DNA of 58,302 nt. Source: Tabrizicola soli. GTDB lineage: Bacteria > Pseudomonadota > Alphaproteobacteria > Rhodobacterales > Rhodobacteraceae. The position numbers and the translations under genes are program-made. The stretch spans positions 125,048-183,349 of the forward strand of contig NZ_JAEACP010000011.1 in assembly GCF_015999335.1 (NCBI RefSeq). The letters are read 5' to 3'. Positions within the stretch are counted from its first letter, which is position 1; each line of letters starts with the position of its first letter. The notes beneath the pieces were generated by a model, which worked only from the letters and a program-made list of their open reading frames with translations, searched no databases and had not been told where the DNA came from. Positions 43,276 to 50,575 of this stretch are shown here, one piece after another.

Positions 43276-45645
43276 ATGAACGAGTTCACAACGGCGACCT
43301 CAGAAGCATGGCGGCAGGGATATGGCCTGATCAGCCACAACGATGAGACGATTGAACGCGTAGCTTTGCTGGCGGCGTCCGGCCTGATCGAACAGGAGGC
43401 CCTCTATCGTATCCTTGCCGCAGCGGACCGGCTGACTTCCGCCGCAATGTGGACAGTTGTCCACATGACCTATGCCCAACGTGTCGACCTTTCGGGCGCG
43501 CCGCTGCCTGCCGAGGCGTTCAAGCCGACGCCCGAGGGCCACACCGGCGGCTCGCTCAACATGGTGCCCGCTTTCGTCGGCTATCTCGCGGCCAACGCGA
43601 TCACCGCGAAAACCCGTTCATGGATGATGGGGCAAGGCCATTCTGTCGCTGCGATCGAAGCGATAAATGCGCTGACGGGGGACGTTTCTCCTGCACAGAG
43701 GGGCCGCTACGATAGCAGCGAGAGAGGACTTTCGCAGCTAGCGGCCGATTTCTATTCCTATGCCATCGACGCCGACGGCGCTGCCGCGGTCCCGCTCGGC
43801 AGCCATGCCGGGCCGAACACCGCTGGCGCCATCTCGGAGGGCGGCTATCTCGGCTTCGCCGAAGTCCAGTACGCCCATGCGCCGCTGCCGGGCGAAAGCC
43901 TCGTCGCCTTCCTGAGCGACGGGGCCTTCGAAGAGCAGCGCGGCTCGGACTGGACGCCCCGGTGGTGGCGCGCTGAAGATTCTGGCCTCCCAATTCCAGT
44001 CATGATCCTCAACGGCCGGCGCATCGAGGAACGTGCCCAAATCGCGCAGCAGGGCGGTGCGGACTGGCTCGTCGACCACCTGAAGCTGAACGGTTTCGAT
44101 CCCTTCATCATCGATGGCCGTGATCCCGCAGCCTTCGCCTGTGCGATCATTGAGGCTGAAAGGCGACTTGAACGCTTCGCAGCCGATCCTGGCCGCACCT
44201 ATCCGGCTCCCGTTCCCTATGTCATTGCCGAGTCGGTCAAAGGCTTCGGCTTTCCAGGCGCCGACACCAACGCGGCGCACAATCTACCGCTCGGCGGCAA
44301 TCCCTCTCAGGACCAGCCGGCGAGAGACGCCTTCAACGAGGCGGCGCAAACGCTGTTCGTTCCCGCCGGGGAGATCGAGAGCGCCGTCGCTGAAATCGCC
44401 GTTTACGGCAAGCAGGGACGGGAGCCGGAAAGCCGGCATGCGCTCGCGCTGCGCAACCCGGCCGCACCTGACCTGCCCGAGCCGGACTGGACGGTCGCCG
44501 GCGATCCGCCCGATTGCGCGATGCATGCGCTCGACCGCTGGTTCGCCCGCGTCGTGGACGCCAACCCTGCGCTCCGCCCGCGTGTGGGCAATCCCGACGA
44601 GTTACGCTCCAACCACATGGGAGCCACGCTCGACCGGCTGCGCCATCGCGTGAATACCACTGAGCCCGGCGTTGCCGACGCGATCGACGGTGCAGTCATC
44701 ACCGCGCTCAATGAGGAAGCGGTCGCGGGCGCGGCGCTGGCCAACAAGGGCGGGATCAATCTGATCGTCAGCTACGAAGCCTTCGCCATGAAGATGCTTG
44801 GTGGTGTGCGGCAGGAGATCGTCTTTTCCCGGCGGCAGCGGGAGGCCGGCCAGGAGCCGCGCTGGATTTCGGTTCCCCTGGTCGTCACTTCCCATACCTG
44901 GGAGAACGCGAAGAACGAACAGTCACATCAGGACCCGACCATTGGCGAGGCGCTGCTGGGCGAGATGTCCGACACCTCGCGGGTGCTTTTCCCGGTGGAT
45001 GCGAACAGCGCCATGGCTGCGCTCCGATCCATCTACGAGGGTCGCGGTCAGGTGGGGTGCCTGATCGTCTCCAAGCGCGACATGCCGCACCGCTTCGATG
45101 CCGAGGCCGTCGAGCGTTTCGTAACCGACGGTGCCGCCCATGTGCAGGGCGAGACGGAAGGAGCCGAGCTCCAAATCGTGGCGATCGGCGCCTATCAGCT
45201 TGAGGAGGCCCTCAAGGCGGCCTATCGGCTCCGGAGCCATGGTCGCCATGTGCTAGTGACCGCGGTCTCCGAGCCGGGTCGCTTCCGCATGCCCCGTGAT
45301 CCCATCGAGGCCGCTTTCACAGCGAGCGACGAGAACCTGGCTGCCCTGTTTCCGCCGGGCATTCCCCGCCTGATCGTTTCCCATACGCGACCGGAACCCA
45401 TGCTCGGCCTGCTCCGGCGAGTGGACTCCGGCCCGCGGACGACGGCCGCCCGCGGCTACATCAGCCGGGGCGGCACACTGGACGTGCCAGGGATGCTGTT
45501 TGCCAATCGCTGCACCTGGGCGCATCTGATCGACGCTGCTGTTCCTCTCACTGGGTGGAGCAGGGATGACCTTCTTGCTCCCGATGAACGGGACGCCGTG
45601 GAAGGCCGCGGAAATCCCGCTGACATCGCTGCATTCAACATCTGA
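43276..45645 (+). CDS. xfp: Phosphoketolase (xylulose-5-P/fructose-6-P)
   Basis: 789 residues, full length. This ThDP enzyme cleaves xylulose-5-phosphate or fructose-6-phosphate to acetyl phosphate plus glyceraldehyde-3-phosphate or erythrose-4-phosphate. The TPP region is visible (GSLNMVPAFVGYLAANAITAK, MGQGHSVAAIEAINA, LVAFLSDGAFEEQRGSDWTPRWW). The central domain carries NEEAVAGAALANKGGINLIVSYEAFAMKM and SHTWENAKNEQSHQDPT. The C-terminal region is intact. It follows prs by 33 bp and is probably in the same transcript. Confidence 0.93.
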   Translation: MNEFTTATSEAWRQGYGLISHNDETIERVALLAASGLIEQEALYRILAAADRLTSAAMWTVVHMTYAQRVDLSGAPLPAEAFKPTPEGHTGGSLNMVPAFVGYLAANAITAKTRSWMMGQGHSVAAIEAINALTGDVSPAQRGRYDSSERGLSQLAADFYSYAIDADGAAAVPLGSHAGPNTAGAISEGGYLGFAEVQYAHAPLPGESLVAFLSDGAFEEQRGSDWTPRWWRAEDSGLPIPVMILNGRRIEERAQIAQQGGADWLVDHLKLNGFDPFIIDGRDPAAFACAIIEAERRLERFAADPGRTYPAPVPYVIAESVKGFGFPGADTNAAHNLPLGGNPSQDQPARDAFNEAAQTLFVPAGEIESAVAEIAVYGKQGREPESRHALALRNPAAPDLPEPDWTVAGDPPDCAMHALDRWFARVVDANPALRPRVGNPDELRSNHMGATLDRLRHRVNTTEPGVADAIDGAVITALNEEAVAGAALANKGGINLIVSYEAFAMKMLGGVRQEIVFSRRQREAGQEPRWISVPLVVTSHTWENAKNEQSHQDPTIGEALLGEMSDTSRVLFPVDANSAMAALRSIYEGRGQVGCLIVSKRDMPHRFDAEAVERFVTDGAAHVQGETEGAELQIVAIGAYQLEEALKAAYRLRSHGRHVLVTAVSEPGRFRMPRDPIEAAFTASDENLAALFPPGIPRLIVSHTRPEPMLGLLRRVDSGPRTTAARGYISRGGTLDVPGMLFANRCTWAHLIDAAVPLTGWSRDDLLAPDERDAVEGRGNPADIAAFNI

Positions 45646-45652
45646 GGCAATC

Positions 45653-46300
45653 ATGCTGACGCTAACCTCTCTCGGCGGCGCAAGCACCGTCACCGGCTCC
45701 AAACACCTCCTTACCAACGGCGACAAGCGCATCCTGATCGATTGCGGCCTTTTCCAGGGGCTCAAGAACCTGCGCGAGTTGAACTGGGCGCCGCTGCCAG
45801 TGCCGCCGTCCAGCATTGATGCCGTGGTGCTCACCCATGCCCACCTCGACCATTCGGGCTATCTCCCGCGACTGGTGCGCGATGGATTCAGGGGTCGGAT
45901 CTACGCCACCGCGGCGACACGAGACGTGGCGGAGTTGATCCTCAAGGACAGCGGCTTTCTCAACGAAAAGGATGCCGAATACGCCAATCGGAAGGGCTTC
46001 TCCAAGCACAAGCCGGCTTTACCGCTTTACGGCGTGCGCGATGCGGAACGCGCCATGGCAATGTTCACCATTGTGCCGTTCCAAGACGCCTTTGAGCTTC
46101 CAGGCGGTGCGACCCTGACGTTCCGCTATGCGGGTCACATTTTGGGTGCGGCTAGCGCCGACATCGAATGGGGCGGTCGCCGTATTGCGTTTTCTGGTGA
46201 CCTTGGGCGCTACGGCGACCCTTTGGAGCCTTTTGCTTCTGGGGCTTGCACTCCTCGTAGTTGCCGCATTGATCAAGTACGTATTCTTCCGCTGACGTAG
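45653..46300 (+). pseudogene. Truncated MBL-fold (beta-CASP-like) hydrolase
   Basis: From MLTLTSLGGASTVTGSKHLL, with VVLTHAHLDHSGYLPRLVRDG giving the HxHxDH metal site and RYAGHILGAASADIEWGGRRIAFSGDLGRYGDP. Homologues are about 450-540 residues and continue into the beta-CASP and RNA-specificity parts; here native sequence ends near 46215. The DNA then reads, in another frame, WSLLLLGLALLVVAALIKYV plus FFR-stop, the tail of a small membrane protein, followed by phage DNA on the other strand. Two junctions therefore lie within 100 bp. Confidence 0.88.
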
Positions 46301-46304
46301 CGCT

Positions 46305-47204
46305 TCGATCGAGCTGAGGGGCGCTACTGCGGCGTTTGCTGCTGCCCTCGCAGAAGCCGCGAGCCGATCTGCCTCTGCGCTCGCCTCCGCAGCCGCGCCA
46401 GCCGTTTCGTAGAAGGCAGACCCGGCGCTAACCGCCGCTCCATAGACGCCAAGCATGGTGGACTCCATGCCTGGAATGCCGTCGAGGCCGCGCGCCACGG
46501 CGTGCAGGAAGTCCGCCCACGTCTTCTGGATCTTTTGGAGCGCTGAAAGCCAGCCCGCGCGAATGGAAGCCCACACGGATTGGAGGGAGAGCGAAAGCGA
46601 CTCTCCGCCCAGCTTGATCCGGTCCCAGACCTCCGAGGCGACATCGCCAAGCAAGGCCATCGCATTGGCCCGCGACAGCCGCGCGCTCTGCGGCAGGCAC
46701 GAAGTTCTCGATGGCGGCGTTGATCGCACCCACGCGCTGGTCCAGCGGCAGCGCGATCAACTCTGATGCGGAAAGCCCCAGCCGGTCGAACGCGTCGGCA
46801 GCGGGACCGGTCCCGGCGGCCGCCTGGCTGAGACGGCGCGTCAGATCCTTGGTGGCCTGCTCGATGCCGGACATCGACACGCCCGCCAACTCGCCCGCCC
46901 GCTCCAAGGTCTGGATCGAGGCGACGGTGGTGCCGAGCGACTGCGCGAGCTTGGCCTGCGCATCGACGGTCTGGAGGCCGGAGCGGATCATCGCCACGCC
47001 AGCGGCAGCTGCGGCTCCAACTGCGGCGGCGGCCGCGACCCGCACCCGCCGCGAGAAGGCCGCGAGCCGTGCGTTCGCCGCTACCATCTCCCGGCTCAGC
47101 CGTCCAAAGCCGCGCGATCCGGCCTCGCCGACGCCTTCCAGTTCGGCGCGCACCTGCCGTCCGCCCACGGCCGCGAGGCGGACGGACACTCGCTTTTCAG
47201 CCAT
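46305..47204 (-). pseudogene. Phage tail tape-measure protein, internally deleted and 3' truncated
   Basis: The N-terminal part (MAEKRVSVRLAAVGGRQVRAELEGVGEAGSRGFGRL..., SGLQTVDAQAKLAQSLGTTVASIQTLERAGEL) is a typical start of siphophage tape-measure proteins. Near 46690 the frame shifts. The continuation (SRANAMALLGDVASEVWDRIKLGGESLSLSLQSVWASIRAGWL) belongs to a much later part of such proteins, so a large internal piece is deleted. It ends near 46305 where MBL-gene DNA begins. These proteins set tail length and are usually over 600 residues; the copy is non-functional. Confidence 0.8.
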
Positions 47205-47274
47205 TGGTCAGAGTCCTTGCTTTCGCCGCACCGGCGTCTTACGTTTTAGGCATCGATTACATGAGGGTATGACC

Positions 47275-47487
47275 ATGGCCGAGACCGCGACCCTGTCCTC
47301 GAAGTTCCAGATCTCGATCCCCAAGGCGATCCGCGCGGCGCAGCACTGGGAGGCCGGGCTGACCTTTGCCTTCATCCCGAAAGGCACGGGCGTCCTGCTG
47401 GTGCCTGTGCCCAAGCGGGAGGCGCTGAAGGGGCTCGCGCGCGGCGCGTCCGCCACCGATTATCGCGACCGGACGGATCGGCTCTGA
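47275..47487 (+). CDS. AbrB/VapB-type antitoxin
   Basis: 70 residues from ATG 47275, chosen because GAGGG lies 7 bp upstream (the Met at 47269 is too close). ATLSSKFQISIPKAIRAAQHWEAGLTFAFIPKGTGVLLVPV is the swapped-hairpin SpoVT/AbrB domain of VapB antitoxins. It ends in a toxin-binding tail (LARGASATDYRDRTDRL). It overlaps the toxin start by one base and is encoded opposite to the surrounding phage tail genes. Confidence 0.9.
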   Translation: MAETATLSSKFQISIPKAIRAAQHWEAGLTFAFIPKGTGVLLVPVPKREALKGLARGASATDYRDRTDRL

Positions 47488-47867
47488 TGATCCTCGTCGA
47501 CACGTCGGCGTGGATCGAATGGCTGATCGGCTCACCAACGGGTGAGAAGATGTCCGGGCAATTGCCCGAACAGGCCGAGTGGCTTGTCCCGACCATGGTC
47601 CAGCTCGAGCTGGCGAAATGGCTGACCCGCGAGGTCGGCGAGGACAAGGCGGATCAGGTCATCGCGTTCACGCAGGTCTGCACTGTCGTTCCGCTCGATA
47701 CCGAGATCGCGCTCGCGGCGGCGGAGGCGTGCCGGGAGCATAAGCTGGCAACCGCCGACGCCATCATCTTCGCAACTGCACGGGCCCAAGGCGCGACGCT
47801 TCTGACCTGCGACGCGCATTTCGAGGGGCTGCCCGGCGTCTCGCTGATCGAGAAGATCAAGACCTGA
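47487..47867 (+). CDS. vapC: VapC-type PIN-domain RNase toxin
   Basis: 126 residues. The PIN fold has its acidic residues: MILVDTSAWIEWL (Asp5), VQLELAKW (Glu), ATADAIIFATARAQGATLLTCDAHFEGLPGV (two Asp). VapC toxins cleave tRNA or rRNA and halt translation when VapB is degraded. It converges with the tail-chaperone gene, overlapping it by 11 bp. It lies as a 'moron' between the chaperone and tape-measure genes of a prophage remnant. Confidence 0.92.
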   Translation: MILVDTSAWIEWLIGSPTGEKMSGQLPEQAEWLVPTMVQLELAKWLTREVGEDKADQVIAFTQVCTVVPLDTEIALAAAEACREHKLATADAIIFATARAQGATLLTCDAHFEGLPGVSLIEKIKT

Positions 47868-48536
47868 CACCGCTGCCGCCATTCGCGGCCAGTTCCTCGT
47901 TCAGCTTGGCGACCATCACCGCTTCGAGGACGGGCAGCAGTTCGGCCATGGCGAGCGGCGGCACGCCGAGCGCGTCACCGAGCGCCAGCGCCGCCGACAT
48001 GTCCCAGCCGATCACAGCGCCGGGCAGCACACGCAGCTGGCCGCCGAGACGGCCGACCAGGTCCCAGACCTGCCAACCCTCCGGCGTTTCCGGACGGTTC
48101 AGCCGCGTCGGGCAGTCCGGGCAGGTTTGCGCGCAGGCTTCGCAGTAGCGCTCGCCCCCGCCGAAGGACCATTCGGCGAGGGCGCGGAGGCGTTTTTTTC
48201 CTGCTCCAGAAGCAGGCCCTTCGAGACGTAGGTCAGCTGGAACGCCTCGAAGATCGGCCAGATGTCGAGCAGCGCGTCGATGGCCTCCGGGCTCGGGTCG
48301 ATAGGCTTGCTGTCGGCGTTGCCGATGCCCTCCCAGGCGAGCACCGCCCGCCGCGCCAGCGCCTTGGCGAAGGCGACGGCGCGTTCCTCGTCGGAGGCAT
48401 TGTCCGGCATGGCCTCGACGGCCGGATCGCTCCGGGTCGCGACCATCAGGGCGGTGGTCAGCGGGCGCAGCTGCACCCGCACGCCCGGGGCAAGGTCGTG
48501 CCAGCGGGGCGCGTTGGTCAGGTCGAGCGTGAGCAT
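47857..48536 (-). CDS. Tail assembly chaperone fusion made by -1 frameshift (GT-like)
   Basis: If ribosomes slip back one base at 48198-48192, translation passes from the G frame into a second open frame: KKRLRALAEWSFGGGERYCEACAQTCPDCPTRLNRPETPEGW and on to ELAANGGSGVRS, about 226 residues in total. The downstream part has no start codon of its own near the junction but is clearly protein-like, with CEAC and CPDC pairs that may bind zinc. The arrangement matches the lambda G/GT mechanism, where the two forms load the tape-measure protein during tail assembly. Confidence 0.8.
48099..48536 (-). CDS. Phage tail assembly chaperone, zero-frame product (G-like)
   Basis: 145 residues. MLTLDLTNAPRWHDLAPGVRVQLRPLTTALMVATRSDP and the central helix region are typical of siphophage tail chaperones. 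They sit between tail tube and tape measure, the position of lambda gpG. The gene overlaps the tube stop by one base (TGATG). After residue 114 the frame meets an A AAA AAC slippery site; ribosomes that do not slip make this form, which ends in a Ser/Ala/Lys-rich tail. Confidence 0.8.
   Translation of the reverse strand: MLTLDLTNAPRWHDLAPGVRVQLRPLTTALMVATRSDPAVEAMPDNASDEERAVAFAKALARRAVLAWEGIGNADSKPIDPSPEAIDALLDIWPIFEAFQLTYVSKGLLLEQEKNASAPSPNGPSAGASATAKPARKPARTARRG
48192..48198 (-). promoter_or_regulatory. Programmed -1 frameshift slippery heptamer A AAA AAC
   Basis: On the minus strand the heptamer reads A AAA AAC in correct phase with the chaperone reading frame (codons GAA AAA AAC), the X XXY YYZ pattern of efficient -1 sites. 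It sits within a run of seven A. The shift joins two otherwise separate open frames. Confidence 0.85.
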
Positions 48537-49477
48537 CAGTACACCTCAATGTCATTGATCAGGGTTGCGGTGCACATCCGGCCAACGACGCTGTCGCGCG
48601 CCGCCTGCCAGTCGAAGGTGGCCTGAACGCCCTGCGGCCCCGAGATCTCGATGCGCGGGCGCGGCAGGTAGACGGCGTGCACGGTGAAGGTGAAACTCTC
48701 TCCGGAGGGTAGCGAATAACCGAACTCGAGTTCGCAGGCCTCGCCGTTGATGGCCTGCGTCACCAGCGTGCTGTCGGCGAAGCGCACCTCAATGGAGCCG
48801 GTCAGTGCCGCGATGGACGGGTCCGCGCCGTCGATGCGACCGTCGTTCCGGATGGTCTCGATCCGGTCGAGGTTGTTCGCGTAGGTGATGTCGGCCGAGA
48901 CCACATTGCCAAGCGGGGAGCCATTCCGGGTCATCGCGCCGTTGAAATGCCCAAAGCGTTTCAGTTCGAGCGCGGCAGGAGTTCCCGCGCTGGTGGTCGT
49001 GCCCACCGTCTCGCCCTGCGCGACCAGCCGCGCCGTCGCGGTCAGCAACCCCGAGCGCTGCATCTGCCAGGTGATCTGGTCGAGGACGCAGCCCGAATAC
49101 ATCGCGTAGCGCGGCACCTCGGGCATGCCCGTCTCGATCGACATCGAGGGCAGCGTCCAGGACCCCGACTGGAACTCGTGGCTGTATGGGGCTTCCGCGC
49201 CGGTGGTCGTCGGCGTGCCGAAGGCCGCCTTCAGCCAGAAGCCGAAGGCCTCTGCGTCGAGCGGCAACACGACATCGCCGTCGGCCGTCACCGCGTCCTT
49301 GATCGGCGCCAGCGGATCGCGTCCGTAGCCGAGCAGTTCCGAGTTCAGCAGCGGCTGCTCCGCGCCGAGCGAGGTGCTGGCGAAGGGCATGCGGGTGAAG
49401 CCGCTGGCGGGCGGCGTTCCATAGGTGGTCTCGAACGCAAGCGCCATCAGCGCCCGCGCCCCCTGGGCTCGTGCCAT
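48536..49477 (-). CDS. Phage tail tube protein
   Basis: 313 residues: MARAQGARALMALAFETTYGTPPASGFTRMPFASTSLGAEQ is a start I associate with tail tube proteins of alphaproteobacterial siphophages. The rest is beta-rich (DAVTADGDVVLPLDAEAFGFWLKAAFG, YANNLDRIETIRNDGRIDGADPSIAALTGSIEVRFAD). It would polymerise into the tail tube. Gene order terminator - tube - chaperone - tape measure supports the call. Apparently intact. Confidence 0.82.
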   Translation of the reverse strand: MARAQGARALMALAFETTYGTPPASGFTRMPFASTSLGAEQPLLNSELLGYGRDPLAPIKDAVTADGDVVLPLDAEAFGFWLKAAFGTPTTTGAEAPYSHEFQSGSWTLPSMSIETGMPEVPRYAMYSGCVLDQITWQMQRSGLLTATARLVAQGETVGTTTSAGTPAALELKRFGHFNGAMTRNGSPLGNVVSADITYANNLDRIETIRNDGRIDGADPSIAALTGSIEVRFADSTLVTQAINGEACELEFGYSLPSGESFTFTVHAVYLPRPRIEISGPQGVQATFDWQAARDSVVGRMCTATLINDIEVY

Positions 49478-49501
49478 GTTCGTCTCCTATGATCGGTTGG
49501 G

Positions 49502-49918
49502 TCAGGCCAGCTGGTCGGCCGTGGAATAATGCAGCACCACCGGGATGACGGCAGCCTTCAGGCTGGCCGCGCCCTCGACCGGCAGATCGACCGGGCGCGG
49601 CGCTTCCGCCTCGACCCAGTCGCAGAGGCCGCCGAGTGTGCGGTCGATCGAGAGCGCAGCCCCGATGCTGGCGATCAGCGTGTCGAAGTCAGCGTCACGG
49701 TCGGTGCCCTGCACGACCGCCTCGATCTCGGCGCGGTGCTGATAGTGGTAGGCGAGCGGCGACAGCGTCACTTCGGGCTCTCCCGGCTCGCCATCGCGCA
49801 GGATCAGCAAGCCATTGGTCGGTACGCGCTCGGGCAGGACGTCGCCGCGCAGGGCGGTGGCAGGCAGCGCCGAGAGCCGCGTGTGCAGCGCGGCGAGGAT
49901 GGTTTCGCGAGGGGTCAT
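49502..49918 (-). CDS. Phage tail terminator-like / tail completion protein
   Basis: 138 residues from ATG 49918 (MTPRETILAALHTRLSALPATALRGDVLPERVPTNGLLILRDG). Its place directly before the tube gene, its length and the AEIEAVVQGTDRDADFDTLIASIGAAL segment fit a tail terminator (lambda gpU-like). Its ATG overlaps the merR stop (ATGA), so the phage block starts exactly where the mercury module ends; upstream head genes are missing. Confidence 0.7.
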   Translation of the reverse strand: MTPRETILAALHTRLSALPATALRGDVLPERVPTNGLLILRDGEPGEPEVTLSPLAYHYQHRAEIEAVVQGTDRDADFDTLIASIGAALSIDRTLGGLCDWVEAEAPRPVDLPVEGAASLKAAVIPVVLHYSTADQLA

Positions 49919-50340
49919 GGATTGGCGGACCTGGAAATTGCGTCGAGCACCGGACAGTCCGGAACCTCGGCGCCCGAACACTTGGATGCGGTCTCGGTGA
50001 GGACGATTTCGATGCGCCTGAGATCCGCGATCCTCGCGCGGACATCGGCAAGGTGGCGCTCGGTCCGCTCCTTGACCTCTGCGCAAGTTGGCGCGGCACC
50101 GTCTTCGAGCCCCATGAATCCGCGGATGTCCTCCATCGAGAACCCGAGTTCGCGCGCGCGCAGGATGAAGCGCAGGCGCGTGGCATGCACAGAGGAGTAG
50201 ATGCGGTAGCCTGCGCCCGTCCTGGGCGGGTCGGGCAGCAGGCCAGTCTTCTCGTAATAGCGAATCGTCTCGATGTTGCAGTCGGTCGTCCGAGCTAGGT
50301 CTCCGCGTGTAAGGCCGCTCTCGCTCTCGTGATCGGTCAT
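49915..50340 (-). CDS. merR: Mercury-responsive regulator MerR
   Basis: 141 residues. N-terminal helix-turn-helix: GLTRGDLARTTDCNIETIRYYEKTGLLPDPPRTGAGYRIY. The three Hg ligands of MerR are in place: Cys near 82 (APTCAEVKERTE), and two in KCSGAEVPDCPVLDAI. It activates the divergent mer genes when Hg(II) binds and represses itself otherwise. The last residues (SRSANP) and the stop lie on the phage boundary and may not be native. Confidence 0.93.
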   Translation of the reverse strand: MTDHESESGLTRGDLARTTDCNIETIRYYEKTGLLPDPPRTGAGYRIYSSVHATRLRFILRARELGFSMEDIRGFMGLEDGAAPTCAEVKERTERHLADVRARIADLRRIEIVLTETASKCSGAEVPDCPVLDAISRSANP

Positions 50341-50354
50341 CGGCCAGTTTCCCC

Positions 50355-50385
50355 TTGAGCCTGTAGTTGCTACAGATCTTACACC
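50355..50385 (+). promoter_or_regulatory. MerR-type promoter of the mer operon
   Basis: TTGAGC (-35, 50355-50360) and TACACC (-10-like, 50380-50385) are 19 bp apart. The spacer holds the perfect dyad CTGTAG-TTG-CTACAG (50361-50375). It starts 15 bp from the merR start codon and reads towards merA. Confidence 0.8.
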
Positions 50386-50431
50386 TCTCATCAATAGCAG
50401 ACGAGAGGTACGCGACGGGGAGCTTGCAGAC

Positions 50432-50575
50432 GACCGAACGGACAGCCCGACCGCGGATCGCCCGGCCCGAAAGGGATGGCTCGCAGCGGGTGCCTGTTGG
50501 GCGCCTTTTACAGGTCTAGGCTGTCTGACGGCGGCAGCGGCGACTGAACACTCGAACGGACGGATGACCTCATGA
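50432..50575 (+). pseudogene. Possible merT N-terminal remnant
   Basis: A frame reading ADRPARKGWLAAGACWAPF resembles the N-terminus of alphaproteobacterial MerT mercury-uptake proteins. It then turns into an unrelated AAAATEHSNGRMTS and stops overlapping the merA start. No start codon and no Cys-Cys transmembrane pair remain. This suggests that merT (and merP/merF) were deleted between promoter and merA. Confidence 0.4.
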
